A DNA stretch of 64,000 bases from Hydrangea macrophylla (GCA_033977485.1 CM066983.1:63226010-63290009); one strand, 5' to 3'; positions 39,001 to 48,274 are shown, counted from the first letter of the stretch. The notes: a model not told the origin generated them from the sequence alone. Made by a program: numbers and translations.

Positions 39001-41034
39001 TCTTGAGTTCTTGAACTAGAAGTACCAAACCGAAAACCTTACGGAGAATCCGAGAACACCAGTGAATAACCCTTGTTGAGATGATCAACTTTGCCTCTAA
39101 TAGTCTTGGTCCAAATGTTAATTGAAAGTCTTTATGGAGCTTGAAATACATCCCGTAGCCTATGTTACATGGACTCTTCTAAATAGGAGAAATACTCGTG
39201 TCGACACAACTCTTTGCGGACATTGGTATGACACTTGGGTAGGATCCTTCTAGTGTAGTTTAGTGTAATTTTCAGCCAAGAAAGGCAAAGTACCTGTGTC
39301 GGATATGGCAATCGTACCCGTGTCCTCCGGACACTTTGAAGAGTCCGTGTAACATAGCCCGTAGCCATGTCCGATTGTCGAGTGCTCGAAGACATAGCAT
39401 GCTAGTATCACGATGCAACAGTATATAACTCCCATTATAGAAAACATACACCTCCAAAGTCCTAAATCTAAGAAAATTTGCATCCCAAAGTTCTAGCCTA
39501 ATGCTGCTTAATTTTCATAATAGGTTGCTTCAAATGTACATGCTAGGTTATTAAGAAAAATTCACTATAGGTGTAACACATTGCGATTCAAGTTTTCCTT
39601 GGGACTTTTAACAATAGAAATATGACTTTTATTTAAAGCCTCATCATTCAACACGATGTTCTAAATTAGTTTTATTCCCAATCCAGCTTTCTCGATTAGA
39701 AATTTCTTAACGTATTCTATCACGAATAAAAACTCCCCCATCACTTGACTCAATTCTAGTCCTCTATAGTACTTATGAGTTGATTCTCGAAGTAAATTGA
39801 AACCATATAAACGGACTCTTTACTCCACTCTCTAGTAGTCACCTTGAAATAAACATATACCATAATCACCTACAAACAAAGTTATTTTACACCTTTAGTT
39901 ATTTCTACAAGTGCTTGCTAAGTGTGAAGATCCTTACAATATCAACCAATTTCTATGGGTAACACAATAATACATTCACACCTATAATGGGTAAAATGTA
40001 ATAACAATTTTGTATTGAGAATCAATATGACGGTCGCAGATTACGTTATATGGCGTTAACAGATCACGTTCTTGCTTACATGATCCCTGGAAAAACAACA
40101 TTCCAATACACATTTTAAAAGAAGAAAAACTATGACCATCAAAAAGAAAGCGCAAATTAAAAAGGAAAACAAAAAAAGTTGTAGTCGTCACGGAAATCAA
40201 ATTCGCCCGTTTGAACAAACAGCAACCTAAGTTTAGTGGAAAGATACATCAATTTATTCTTTAACAGGCACACTTGCCAATGGATCTCCAGACTGGCAGT
40301 GCACAAGATCGCATAATGCTTGGATTAATTCGAAGGCAAACGTCAGTGTTTTAGCTTGAAGTGCAAGATATGCATCATTGGCAAAAAAACAAAAACCAAA
40401 ACAAAAAAAAAACGTTAATTGCTTAAGGTAATCTAAAACTGGACAAACTCAATGCAATTATTGTTCCTCAAGCGTAGCATATCGAATTGCAGCAAATATG
40501 TCACAAATGCCTTTTTCAACAATTCTAAGCAAAATGTCAACGAAAATTATTGAAATGTCAACTATTTATCAACCCTAATCATATCAAAAAATCAAATAGA
40601 TCACATCACAGAATCAAATCGAGATAGTGACAGAGAAATGAGATCGAATCACTAACTGCATCAGCCGAAGAGTTATCCGAGTCCATCTCCGGCCGGAGCT
40701 TAGCGTAGAGCTGCGGACTCCGGTAGACGGAGCCCGGTGCAGGACGGTGGCTGATGATCGGAACGACGTCGAACGACACCGTCCCCATGTAGAAGAGCAT
40801 GCCGGAGATGTACAGTAGAGGCGCGAACAAGAAAATGCCCTGGCGGCGGAGGAGGACGGAGAGTAGGATCCAGGCGAGCCGCTGGGCTAGGGTTCGCGGC
40901 GGCTGTCCCGGCGTGAACCGGCCACCCGCCTTGGACCGGCTGTGGCGGAGCCGAGGCGAGCGGAGATGCGACGGCGACGGCGGCGGCGATGGGCTGTTGT
41001 GTCCACTGCTCGGTAGCCTGTTGTACGGGTGCAT
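7333..41034 (-). CDS. O-fucosyltransferase family protein (plant GDP-fucose protein O-fucosyltransferase-like), ten exons
   Basis: The exons in coding order are 40657-41034, 28297-28366, 26817-26884, 26506-26594, 23449-23646, 22127-22331, 21658-21825, 10278-10445, 9996-10186 and 7333-7495. All junctions are GT-AG and the phases join to 565 residues plus stop. Residues 1-50 are Ser/Pro- and Arg-rich. Residues about 66-87 form a single membrane anchor, so a type II Golgi protein is expected. The O-FucT domain follows: [20 protein letters not shown] (about 164-183), [14 protein letters not shown] (about 328-341), and the C-terminal [12 protein letters not shown] and [19 protein letters not shown] motifs. 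The tail ends with a Cys-rich FPCPDCMCR. Family knowledge suggests transfer of a deoxy sugar from a nucleotide sugar to a protein or cell-wall glycan; the acceptor cannot be told. The length is typical. The gene is unusually long because introns 1 and 7 are packed with transposons. No coding lesion was found. Confidence 0.93.
7938..7992 (+). repeat. G-rich tract with G-quadruplex potential in intron 9
   Basis: Repeated GGGGC units are followed by a second GC-rich block and a short inverted partner, GGGTATGGGGACCCCG, near 7980-7998. This resembles the ends of dispersed plant hAT-like repeats, but no full element was delimited. The transcribed RNA of the gene would be C-rich here. Confidence 0.4.
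8132..8862. mobile_element. TIR element with internal 124-bp tandem repeats (intron 9)
   Basis: The left end (TTTTACCCCCTTGTG..TAGGTCC) is complementary to the right end (..GGCCTAACCACAGGGGCAAAAA). Inside, a 124-125 bp unit marked by CCGCATGGGGATTAAG repeats three times (8247, 8371, 8496). A shorter relative lies in intron 4 at about 24462-24917. No clear target duplication or coding region is seen. Confidence 0.65.
9218..9683. mobile_element. Tourist-like MITE, 466 bp (intron 9)
   Basis: The terminal repeats GGCTTTGTTTG and CAAACAAAGCC are flanked by TTA (9215-9217, 9684-9686). An internal palindrome around 9519-9563 (ATCCATGAACCAAACACTAA and its complement) suggests an older head-to-head fusion of two copies. 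Confidence 0.7.
11685..11877. repeat. CAATCGATTG word array upstream of LTR TATA
   Basis: Eight copies (one variant) lie at 11685, 11704, 11729, 11750, 11799, 11819, 11847 and 11868, forming four pairs 19-21 bp apart. The word is its own reverse complement. Confidence 0.8.
12315..12440. repeat. CAATCGATTG word array downstream of leader
   Basis: Seven copies (two variants) lie at 12315, 12335, 12355, 12375, 12391, 12411 and 12431. The step is 20 bp in five of six intervals. It lies after the GTGAGT donor-like word of the same LTR. Confidence 0.8.
12459..12602 (+). repeat. 5' LTR of Copia 1
   Basis: TGTTAGATATTAG..TTGTTGGCA. Its last nine bases are duplicated (TTGTTGGCA twice), making it slightly longer than the 3' LTR. 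Confidence 0.85.
13195..17961 (+). pseudogene. Copia 1 gag-pol polyprotein, inactivated
   Basis: The start at 13195 reads MVNDKITSP. Gag runs to the zinc knuckle [14 protein letters not shown] (about 14011-14052). The protease motif IIDSGA follows at 14380, integrase at about 14735-15560, and RT from 16221 with YVDD at 17008-17019. RNase H ([10 protein letters not shown]) ends at 17961. Lesions include in-frame stops at 13330 (TAA), 13849 (TAG), 14377 (TAA), 14575 (TGA) and 17371 (TAG). There is also loss of the His part of the integrase zinc finger near 14706, single-base frameshifts near 15128 and 17000, and a foreign insert at about 15858-16240. Stops at 13330, 13849 and 17371 fit C-to-T change of Gln codons. 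Confidence 0.9.
15858..16240. other. Unexplained insert in the Copia 1 coding region
   Basis: The polyprotein similarity stops after SSP-rich linker sequence and resumes with the pre-RT linker near 16250. The stretch between has stops in all plus frames, no terminal repeats that I can see, and a different composition. Its origin is unknown, so the limits are approximate. Confidence 0.4.
17969..18105 (+). repeat. 3' LTR of Copia 1
   Basis: TGTTAGAAATTAG..TTGTTGACA, preceded by a purine-rich run. It carries an AATAATATATATAC stretch equivalent to that in the 5' copy. Confidence 0.85.
18838..19738. mobile_element. hAT-like non-autonomous element in the right half of the LTR
   Basis: The ends CAAGGCCGGCCTGG and ..GGGTCGGACCTG are imperfect inverted repeats. 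The flanks TGCTAGCT (18830-18837) and TGCTGGCT (19739-19746) match at 7 of 8 bases. No transposase is present. It carries a GAGTAATGC-type MITE at 19296-19465. Confidence 0.6.
19296..19465. mobile_element. GAGTAATGC-type MITE
   Basis: GAGTAATGCTATGCTT at the left and the complement of GAGTAATGCAATGCTT at the right are followed inward by a shared TCAAATTTTGTATC. No target duplication is evident. Related right-hand arms occur near 41883-41925 and 54300-54335. Confidence 0.65.
20979..21051. repeat. CT then CTT microsatellite (intron 7)
   Basis: About 27 CT units are followed by about six TTC units. Open frames through it are artefacts of the repeat. Confidence 0.85.
24462..24917. mobile_element. 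Second copy of the CCCCCTTGTGG TIR element (intron 4)
   Basis: The left arm GGTTAGGCCCATTTTCACTT and the right arm ..AAAATAGGTCTAACCACAGG are inverted, with internal AAATTAGCC-type units like the element at 8132-8862 but only one repeat unit. It appears to be nested within a larger pair of GGATAAG-rich arms (about 24185-24350 and 25190-25335) that may be a disrupted MITE. Confidence 0.55.
25760..26320. repeat. GTGTCCGACAC-type dispersed repeat (intron 4)
   Basis: Clusters of GTGTCCGACA/TGTCGGACAC words lie at 25795-25900 and 26215-26320. Similar words occur near 11370-11460 and 39200-39400. No full element boundary was found. Confidence 0.4.
26716..26741 (+). repeat. 26-base G homopolymer in intron 3
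   Basis: An uninterrupted G26 run is followed by GAGGGGAGAGAGGGGG. In the gene's sense it is a C26 tract inside a 222-nt intron, about 75 nt from the donor. The exact length may be affected by sequencing error. Confidence 0.8.
27237..27374. repeat. Long near-perfect inverted repeat (intron 2)
   Basis: Arms of 66 bp (27237-27302 and 27309-27374) are separated by six bases and differ at only about three positions. Each arm contains its own repeats of CAAAGCACAATGTGCTAATG-type sequence and an inner CACTAAAAG palindrome. It is probably the core of a MITE whose outer ends I could not place. Confidence 0.75.
29062..29775. mobile_element. hAT-like MITE, AGGCGAGGCG type (intron 1)
   Basis: The terminal repeats CAATGTTTTAAAAGGC and the complement of CAAAGTTTAAATGGC are followed inward by AGGCGAGGCG in inverted orientation. 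The flanks ATCTCAAG (29054-29061) and ATCTCAAC (29776-29783) match at 7 of 8. No transposase is present. Confidence 0.7.
29860..30287 (+). pseudogene. Gypsy RT, N-terminal part
   Basis: The frame reads [19 protein letters not shown] then [14 protein letters not shown], the conserved entry to chromovirus-type RT. SPWGAP, DCRKLD and [13 protein letters not shown] pieces follow in shifting frames. It stops at the Copia 2 insertion. Confidence 0.8.
30288..30446 (+). repeat. 5' LTR of Copia 2
   Basis: 159 bp. It differs from the 3' copy by a short deletion there (CACACGTTAGTGC against CCCG) and several substitutions. Confidence 0.85.
30918..35320 (+). pseudogene. Copia 2 gag-pol polyprotein, heavily decayed
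   Basis: Gag fragments lie near 31163-31400 ([20 protein letters not shown]). The protease WIIDSGA is at about 32040 and the GAG-pre-integrase zinc finger ([16 protein letters not shown]) at 32458-32565. Integrase [17 protein letters not shown] is near 32900, RT spans 33840-34550, and RNase H extends to about 35290. Many stops and frameshifts are present. The RT catalytic box reads YVND instead of YVDD (34377-34388), so an active-site Asp is lost. Confidence 0.88.
35329..35473 (+). repeat. 3' LTR of Copia 2
   Basis: TGTTAAGAAATAG..AAATCAACA, immediately after the polypurine tract. Confidence 0.85.
35474..37620 (+). pseudogene. Gypsy RT C-terminus, RNase H, integrase and chromodomain-side relics
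   Basis: RT resumes with LKTAFAS, then [11 protein letters not shown] near 35650. The usual catalytic IDD is SDG here. After the MITE at 36113-36710 the RNase H motif YHSGKANVV appears near 36870. Integrase pieces resembling EFTYDYRFE and [16 protein letters not shown] lie at 37155-37340. A final HVFHISKL-like stretch is near 37545. Frames change repeatedly, so the gene is dead. Confidence 0.78.
36113..36710. mobile_element. hAT-type MITE, 598 bp, inside gypsy RNase H
   Basis: Perfect 16-bp terminal inverted repeats CAAGGATCAAAATTTC are flanked by identical 8-bp ACGACAGT copies (36105-36112, 36711-36718). The CAAGG start and 8-bp duplication fit hAT. The interior is built of GTTTCCATCGAAACG-like words. 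It restores the gypsy frame neighbourhood when removed. Confidence 0.9.
38104..39147. repeat. Large inverted repeat, arms about 315-330 bp (intron 1)
   Basis: 38104-38418 and 38817-39147 are reverse complements with modest divergence, separated by about 400 bp. The left arm belongs to the gypsy LTR region and the right arm is an inverted fragment of it. Transcription of the host gene would pass through both arms. Confidence 0.8.
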
Positions 41035-41972
41035 CTCTGTTTTGCGTCACATGACAGGACGCAACACCCTCTCCCTCTCCCTCTCTCTCTCTCCTCTCTC
41101 TGTTAATCTGTGATTTAGAGAGAGAAAGTGATAGATATATATATATAGAGAGAGAGAGAGAGAAAGAGGAGGTTGGGAGGGAATAGGAAGAGCCAAGAAG
41201 TGTCCGATTTTGTACTGATTATTCGAACAGGCCTGAGAGAGAAGACGTAGCAGAAGCAGCTTAGGAGATGGAGAGAGAGAGAGCGCGTGTGTGTGTTTTT
41301 TAATTTTATGTTTTTTAAGAGAGAGAAGAGTTTTATTTTGGGCAAATTACACCCACACTCCCTCGACTATTTTTTCCAATACCCTGAACTAAGAAAAAAA
41401 AAACTAAACCAACTGACCCCTCAACTATTATATGAGCTTGTTTGTCTGTGCTTATGTTTATGCGATCTTAATCGTGGTTAGTAGACCTGTTTAAAAGTAG
41501 AACTGCTTATTATGGTGTGGGTGTTTGGTTAATATGCTGTGAATTGATCAAATATAGAGATAATTTAAAAAAGCACCCCTCCCACCTGCTTATTGTCAAA
41601 CTGCTTTTTGGACCAAATCTGCTTATATTTTTGCTGAAACAAACAGATCAATAAGCAGTTTGGACCACCAGAACTGCTTAAAATAGACAAATAAGCAATG
41701 ACAAACACCTCTATATCTTAACTAACTCCCCTTCCGTTCCAATGCCATCGAAAAAATGAACATTTTTTTTTTTCAAAATAATGTTATATCTCCCAAATCT
41801 TGTATCACAATTTCAATAATGGTATGACTACTTTATCATACTCTAATCAAAATTTAGTGAAATCGTTGCCATATGTATTTGGTAAGTATTTGAGATACAA
41901 AATTTGAGAAGACTAGCATTACTCTCTTTTTTATCATGTGACCACACATGAATACATGATACAAAAAAAAAA
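41035..41972. other. Upstream region of the O-fucosyltransferase gene
   Basis: Directly upstream of the start codon (minus strand) lie CT/GA-rich tracts (41064-41100, 41142-41165, 41270-41285) and a TATATATATATA word at 41131-41142. These are plausible 5' UTR or core promoter, but the start site is not determinable. Beyond about 41350 there is AT-rich spacer with a MITE-like right arm at 41883-41925. Confidence 0.4.
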
Positions 41973-42162
41973 GAGTATTGCTACACACTCTGAAAAGTAC
42001 ACCAAAATGCACAATCTTGCTTAAAAATGTTGGACCTTGTGAAAAATCTGCACACACAAAACATCTCCTTTTGTGTGTGCAGACGTTTCAACACAATGTC
42101 CAACCTTTTTAAGCAAAGTTGTACATTTTAGTGTACTTTTCGAAGTGTGTGTAGCATTACTC
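41973..42162. mobile_element. GAGTATTGC-type MITE, 190 bp
   Basis: Inverted arms start GAGTATTGCTACACACTC and end GTGTGTAGCATTACTC, meeting at a short centre near 42060-42070. The flanks are runs of at least nine A, which is compatible with a 9-bp duplication but not proof. Confidence 0.7.
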
Positions 42163-42341
42163 AAAAAAAAATTAACGAAATAATCTATTTTTATTCCTAT
42201 TTCTAGCTATTGAGAACTTTAAGATTAAGTTATCATTTGTTGCACCACACAATTGTAATTTATTATACACAATATTTTAGACGAATTTATTTGAAAATTT
42301 TCAACACAACTCAAAAGAGGGACAAAAGAATCAAGTTGTTA

Positions 42342-42479
42342 GCACTAACAAATTCCACTAATACTTACACCCACACTCTATCTCTCTCCTAGTGGCACTG
42401 TGGGGTCCACAGTAGACCAAAAGTGCCACTAGGAAAGAGATAGAGTGTGGGTGTAAGTATTAGTGGAATTTGTTAGTGC
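42342..42479. mobile_element. Near-perfect hairpin MITE
   Basis: 58-bp arms, GCACTAACAAATTCCACTAA.. and its complement, pair almost perfectly around a 22-bp loop. The right side continues into CCCAAATATTACTC, the end typical of the GAGTAAT MITEs, while the left terminus has diverged. Confidence 0.75.
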
Positions 42480-43547
42480 CCCAAATATTACTCTAATATT
42501 TTTGGACGATTTCCTAACTTAAGGGATTTTATTGGATAAAAAAGGTAATAATTGAGGGGTCAAATTAATGCTTTTTTTTTTTTTTTTTTGGGTTTAGGGG
42601 GTATTTGAAAAATGATCCTAGTTGAGAGAGTGTTTGTGTAATTCGTAAGGGAGGGGTGCACGTGCTCTGAGATGGGGGAGTGTTGGATTTTAGGGTGTGT
42701 TTGGCAAGGAAAGTATTTCTTTTTCGAGTTTGCGTGTAATAGGCGCACATGCTTTAGTCAGAGGGAGAAGTGAGAAAATGATGACCACTGGCAGGAGGCG
42801 GTCTGTTTGGATACGACCCTAATTTCGTTCCACGCCAGCCATTTTTTGACTACTACTGCTATGCATTGTGTGTTTCTTCTCATTGAAGATAACAAATATT
42901 CAGTATAAGATGTTTGTTTCAACTTTCAAGTTCAAATTATTGTTTCTAAGGACAAATAAAAATTTAGCATTTTTTTTTATTTTTTATTCTTACTTGGATT
43001 CGGACTGGATATACACGCACCGGGGCCCACACACACACACATACTCCAACCCAACCCAACCACAAGGTCCTCAATGGCCCCCAGCTAGGACCACTCATTC
43101 CGACTATAAAAATTTAGTACTTAATTTTAAGTATTATCGAATGAGGTCTTAATTAGGTTGGAGAATGAATTTTAATAAGAAAAATTCTATTGGCACTCAC
43201 TTATTTTACTAAGTATATCCACTTTCTAATAAAATTTACTATTACAATTCTATCCATATACAAAATGACATAAAATGACAAACAAATATTAGATATGTCA
43301 ACAAAAAAAAAAAAAAAACTCTCTACAACTAACTCTACCAAATAGTGTTATACATATCTGTATATGTATGTGAACACATCCTTTGCTTTTTAAAAAAAAA
43401 AAATGAGACAATTGGCCTCAAAATGAGACGCAATAGGCTTAGCAGAACTTCATATGTATCTTCTTTTTCATTTTTCAACCATTGGTCACCATGGATTTGT
43501 TACTTTCTAGCCAAAAAAAAACTAGTCACGTTTTATTGCATGTATTC

Positions 43548-43581
<34 letters not shown>

Positions 43582-43859
43582 TGATTTTTATGAGTTGAGA
43601 GAGAGAGAGAGACGATTGATTTTTATGAGTTGTTCCTGTGATGATGATTCAGAATGATCAAACAGTGTTTGGATTTCTTCCCCTTTTGATCAAATTTTTT
43701 TATTGCATATTACACGAACACTTGTAGTCTTCACAATTCAGATCATAAGGGAGAAAATTTATTTATTTTACATCGTATGTAGTGAGAAAGATTGAGAGTG
43801 AAAGAAGAAGTGTGTTAAACTTTCATTTATCTGGAATGGTGAACCCTTGGAGCCTTTTG
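42480..43859. other. AT-rich spacer with simple repeats
   Basis: There is no supported gene. It contains a T-run (42571-42589), an AC-rich patch near 43027-43040 and GA microsatellites at 43552-43578 and 43599-43612. Confidence 0.5.
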
Positions 43860-44236
43860 CCCTCGGCAGATGTCTTAGACAATGAGATCCGATTTTCCCC
43901 TATCTCTTTGTTCTTTGTATGGAACCTTTGTCTCACCTTATCTATGATAAGGTTTCCAATGGTGAATGGGAGGATCTTAAGGCTTCTAGGGAGGGTTCTA
44001 CTATCACTCTTTTTTGCCGACGATCTCATCTTATTTTCTAAAGCTAACAAGAAGCAGTGTTCGACCATTTTGAATGCTCTGAATCAGTTTTGTTCTCTAT
44101 CTGGGCAAAAAATTAATTTTGACAAATTCAAGTTGTACATTTCTCCTAATTTCCAAGCTCACAAAGCTACCGAAATTGGTAGAATGTTTAATATGTGGCT
44201 CACAAATAACCATGGAAAGTATTTGGGCGTGACTAT
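43860..44236 (+). pseudogene. LINE (L1-type) reverse transcriptase fragment
   Basis: In one frame PYLFVLCMEPLSHLIYDKVS is readable. After a frameshift near 44015 come FFADDLILFSKANKKQ, NQFCSLSGQKINF and GKYLGV. These are the plant L1 RT core (ADD catalytic box) and the following conserved blocks. It is truncated on both sides; the right side is cut by an LTR fragment at about 44238. Confidence 0.85.
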
Positions 44237-44237
44237 C

Positions 44238-44720
44238 TATCATGATCCATCCCGCTACGGGCGAAAATAGAACACGTGACACGCAAGGTTCATTCAATTC
44301 AATTAAAAGATTATAGAAGCGAAAAAAAAAAAAAAAAAAACCTTAAAATAACATTGAGTATACAACTATTTGAAAATAATACCCTTCAAGTTGTAAAATC
44401 CGTACAAATTTTAAAACGTAATTCTATTTTGAAATGAATAAATTTGTGTTAAAAGGGACCCTAAAGGTACCCTAAGAACCAACAAAAATATTTAAATAAT
44501 TTCTTAAATTGGTAGAAAAATAAACTATGCAGGGGTTATTTCGACCGATCGAACAACCCCCTTCGACCGGTCAAATGACCCTTTAGCAAAATTTCCTCTA
44601 GCAGCAGAATTTTACTAAGGATCCATTCAACCTTTATGTAACAACTTGTCTTTTCATTAATTACTAAATGTAATTTCAAATGTATTTTCTACTATGAAAT
44701 ATGTCTTGAAAAATAAGCAC
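44238..44720 (-). mobile_element. Gypsy LTR fragment, minus orientation
   Basis: ATCATGATCCATCCCGCTAC followed by ACACGTGACACGC matches the left end of the solo LTR at 55527. A pair of TTCGACCGATCGAA-like words lies at 44540 and 44562, 22 bp apart. The right limit is approximate. Confidence 0.55.
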
Positions 44721-44739
44721 TTGTGTTTGGAATTGGGAA

Positions 44740-46350
44740 CTTGATTTTCAAGGCGATGAAAATATTTACTTTCAATTCAAACTGTATTTTTATATAACCA
44801 GAAGATTATTTCCTACGCTAATATAAAATTTCTGTATTTTTGTGGTGATCACCGTGCCGCAAAAATACCAATTTATCAGCAAAAACTGTCCGCGCCGCAT
44901 ATGGACTCTCACAGATTTGGAATCTCTGTCAAATCGTATTTGACATTTTCTTTTAAGTTCATTTAAAACAATCAATGATGGTGTTAGGTTTGTTTCGGAA
45001 TACTATTAGTCTATGTGTTAATTTTATGCCATAAGTTATTTTCCCAAACATCTTTTAGATTTCTAGACACCTAGCTTATGCTTGTTTGGCAATGCTTACA
45101 TAATTTGTATTGTATTAGTTCCAAAAGCCAATTTTCCAAACACCCCAATTGACCCCTACTAATCTCAACAACCGCTACAATCTGTTTATAAATCATATAC
45201 GTATGTATATATCTGTATATGTGTCTAATTATATATTGTAATTATGATAATTAGAATTTGTAGAGTATAGATTAAGGAGCTTAACCTACAAGTAATTGGT
45301 TTTCTATATATATATATATACATGTAACTTACATTCACTCTCACACAACTCTCACATACTGAATCTCAAGAGAAAATAGAGATAGTTTCAGATAGAGATA
45401 AATTTATAGAAATTTGTAGAGAGAGAAAGCTTGATTTCACCATAGTCAAAGCTTCATTGGGTTGCTTATTTTTATTTCTTTCTTAACCAAACTTCAATCT
45501 CCAATCTCAGTGAATGTTTCTAACTCACTTGAAATGTAATCCATGCTTACTTTACTGTTATATAATTAGGATTTATGAATCACCATTGTTGATTTTGTTC
45601 TTAAAGCTTAAAGCTTGAAATTGTTGATTTTTCAAACTTAACCAAAATTCGTTTTGTTAGATAAAAATGAAGGATTACAGTCCATAGAAGTTATGTTTAA
45701 AGTATTAGAGCTTAATTCATTCGTATTAGAAAGAATATTAGAGATGAAATTTCAACACCTCTCATTTTTTCGTAAAATCCGAGAGCTACAGTTCAAATTA
45801 GTTTAATCCGATCGCGTATTCGCGATCCTTGCAGAAAAATGAAGAGAATAATATATTATATGTTATGTTTAAGTTCGGATTGCAAAATGGGCCAAAAATC
45901 AGCCCAAAAACTGAAAAAAGGGATCAAATAAGGAAGAAAACGACTATGTTGTTTCTCGAGCTCGCGCGACCTGTCTTATTCTGACTGTTCTGGAGATTTT
46001 AAAAGGAATTCAAAAAATGCACGTATTGAGCGTGCACGAGCGACTTTTCGCGCGCACGACTTGGCATTTTTATGCTTTCTGTCTGTTTTCATATAAGGTA
46101 CTGTTTGGAAGAAGTTTTAAAAGTTTAAGGTACTATTTGGGAGATAAGTTGTTCCAGAATCTTGTTTTGAAAGATTATTTTAAAAAGAAAGATTAAAGGC
46201 TCAATTTCTCACGTGCACGTTGACACTGCTTTTAGTAATTTACGTTTCCTGTTATAAAGTCATGTGACATACATGTAAGAGTTGAGTTGACATGAATGAT
46301 AGTGTCAAGGTTGAGTCAACATGCATAGTATGTGAGAAAATGTTATACTT
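44740..46350 (+). mobile_element. Diverged gypsy LTR fragment, plus orientation
   Basis: It shares several blocks with the solo LTR at 2921-5477: ATAACC..TTCCTACG-TAATATAA near 44797, a TATATATATATA core near 45306, and a CTCAGTGA leader junction near 45508. It also shares ATCGCGTATTC near 45812 and CGCGCGCACGA-type words near 45960-46060. Ends are not preserved. Confidence 0.5.
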
Positions 46351-47239
46351 ACACACACATTAATGCATTATTAAGACGACAACTTCTAGTATAAAGTAAT
46401 GACAAACATGAAACACCGTCTATTCAGATAAAATGGACAAAACATACCTGATGTATCCAACCAATAAACTATCAAATTAACATGAACTATAAGTCCGGTC
46501 CCTTCCAACCACTTGCTTAGTTTCACAAAATAAATATATTTTATAAGTTTCTTCTTCTTCTACATTTTTTGCATTGTCATTCCATAATAGGAAATTGCTA
46601 TTTGCACTCCATGGATGAACCAATACACTTTATATAATACACTAACTGCATGGTGTGTCAGTTTTGGAGTGAGAATAACAATTCCTGAAGAATATTGTAA
46701 AAGAAAGTACTTTTATATTCTCTCTTATTTATTTATTTATTTTATTTTTATTTTTTAATATTTTACTAATATGATTAATACTTTTAGAGACCATGAAATA
46801 ATCCAATGGTAAGGGATTTTATCCCATCTACAAGTGATTATAAGTTCGAGTCTCATGTGGTAAATGATTTATAGATTGCGAGAGCACTACCTCTCTTTTT
46901 ATTTTTTAGTTTACTTCTTTTAGGCAATTTTTTCATGCAATTGTAAAAGTTTAGGACCAAGTACAATTAAACACGCATTACAAGTAATGGCTTTTTTGTG
47001 TTTATACAAAAGTAACTTTTTTTTTTTTTGGTCATAGCACTTGTATACTTTTTTTTAATGTATTTTAAATTATATGTATACATATATATAGAGAGAGAGA
47101 GAGAGGTAATATGAAGTTGGAAACATAATAGACTGAGAGCTCTTTGTTATTAAGTTAAGAATTATGGCATTTCAACAAACCCTAACTATGCCCCTATGCT
47201 AGATATATTCACCAACTTAAATACATAAGCAATCAAGAT

Positions 47240-47270
<31 letters not shown>

Positions 47271-48031
47271 AAGAAAATACTATAATAAAATACATCTTAT
47301 AAATAATTTGAAAATGAAAATAATAATGTAATCAACCCATCATAATAAAATGTCTCAACGTTGATAAGAACATTGTGATGACTTCAAAGATCATCAATTC
47401 TTACAAGAAATGACTTCTTTCGCAATTAACCCAAATCAATAACCAGAAACCACAACTACTCTTGAGAAGCTCATCACCAGAAAATTGGGAAGAGTGCAAT
47501 TTTGCACACCCTAAAATTACTCACCCTTTACTCACCCCTTTCTCATTGGTTAATGCGTGAAACCCAATATTAAATGAAATATTAAATGAGAAATATTGGT
47601 GTCCCACTGTATTAACCAATAGGAGAGAAGAATGAACAAATAGTAAACAATTTTGGAGTGGGAAAAATGCATTCAATTGGTAAACAACAATAAAGCATTG
47701 GGACCGTCAATCACTCTTCCACAACAAAAAGTCCTTCCAAGTCATTTACTTTCCAAAGAAAATAGTACTAAGTTACTAACAAACGGAACCAAAAAAGAAA
47801 TTGGTTCAACACAAGAACAGAAAGACAACCCTTTTTCCACCCGTACCACTAACCATAAGTCTACAGAGCACACATGATGTGAGAGGGGGCCCATTTTTTT
47901 GCCTTACAATTGCCAGCAAATTGTATGCGAAGAAGTTCACATTGTTAGAGGGTTACAACTTGCAAGTTTACAACAATAAGGTACAAACTCTAATCCAGAT
48001 GATTGGCTATTCAAGGTTCAAACCATAATTC
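46351..48031. other. Spacer with a possible SINE
   Basis: There is no protein gene. Around 46790-46890 a tRNA-like pair of boxes (CCAATGGTAAGGG and AAGTTCGAGTCTC) suggests a degraded SINE. A short GA repeat lies at 47092-47105 and T-rich runs elsewhere. Confidence 0.4.
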
Positions 48032-48045
48032 AGATAGTAGCTATT

Positions 48046-48260
48046 TTTTTTTTTTGGTCGAGTGTGTCAGAAACAAACCATCTCTGTGACATGAGTGGGG
48101 ACTGTGGGATTAATGATTAGTGTTAGTAACACACGTACACTCAAGGAGGGGTCATATCCCACTTTAAAGAAATTGTCTCCCTTGTCTCTCCCATAGAGAG
48201 GTTCGAACCCACAACCACCCTATTGGGGGGAGGGGCTCTGGCCAGCTCTCCGAGCTGGTT
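48046..48260 (-). mobile_element. tRNA-derived SINE
   Basis: On the minus strand it starts AACCAGCTCGGAGAGCTGG (A-box-like). It carries the B box GGTTCGAACC at 48200-48209 and ends in an A-tail (T-run at 48043-48055). The flanks AGATAGTAGCTATT (48032-48045) and AGATAGTAGCAATT (48261-48274) match at 13 of 14, a LINE-machinery type duplication. Confidence 0.82.
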
Positions 48261-48274
48261 AGATAGTAGCAATT

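Noticed and set aside
40606..40656. Extension of O-fucosyltransferase exon 1 as [16 protein letters not shown]
   Set aside because: It follows a GT donor at 40656. Joining to 28366 gives the conserved [11 protein letters not shown] junction instead.
41131..41142. TATA box of the O-fucosyltransferase gene
   Set aside because: It is embedded in a TA/GA simple repeat about 100 bp from the start codon. I cannot tell it from a microsatellite, so it is only mentioned in the upstream-region entry.
46790..46890. Possible tRNA gene (TTCGAGTC box)
   Set aside because: No cloverleaf can be drawn, and the A and B boxes are degenerate. At best it is a decayed SINE.
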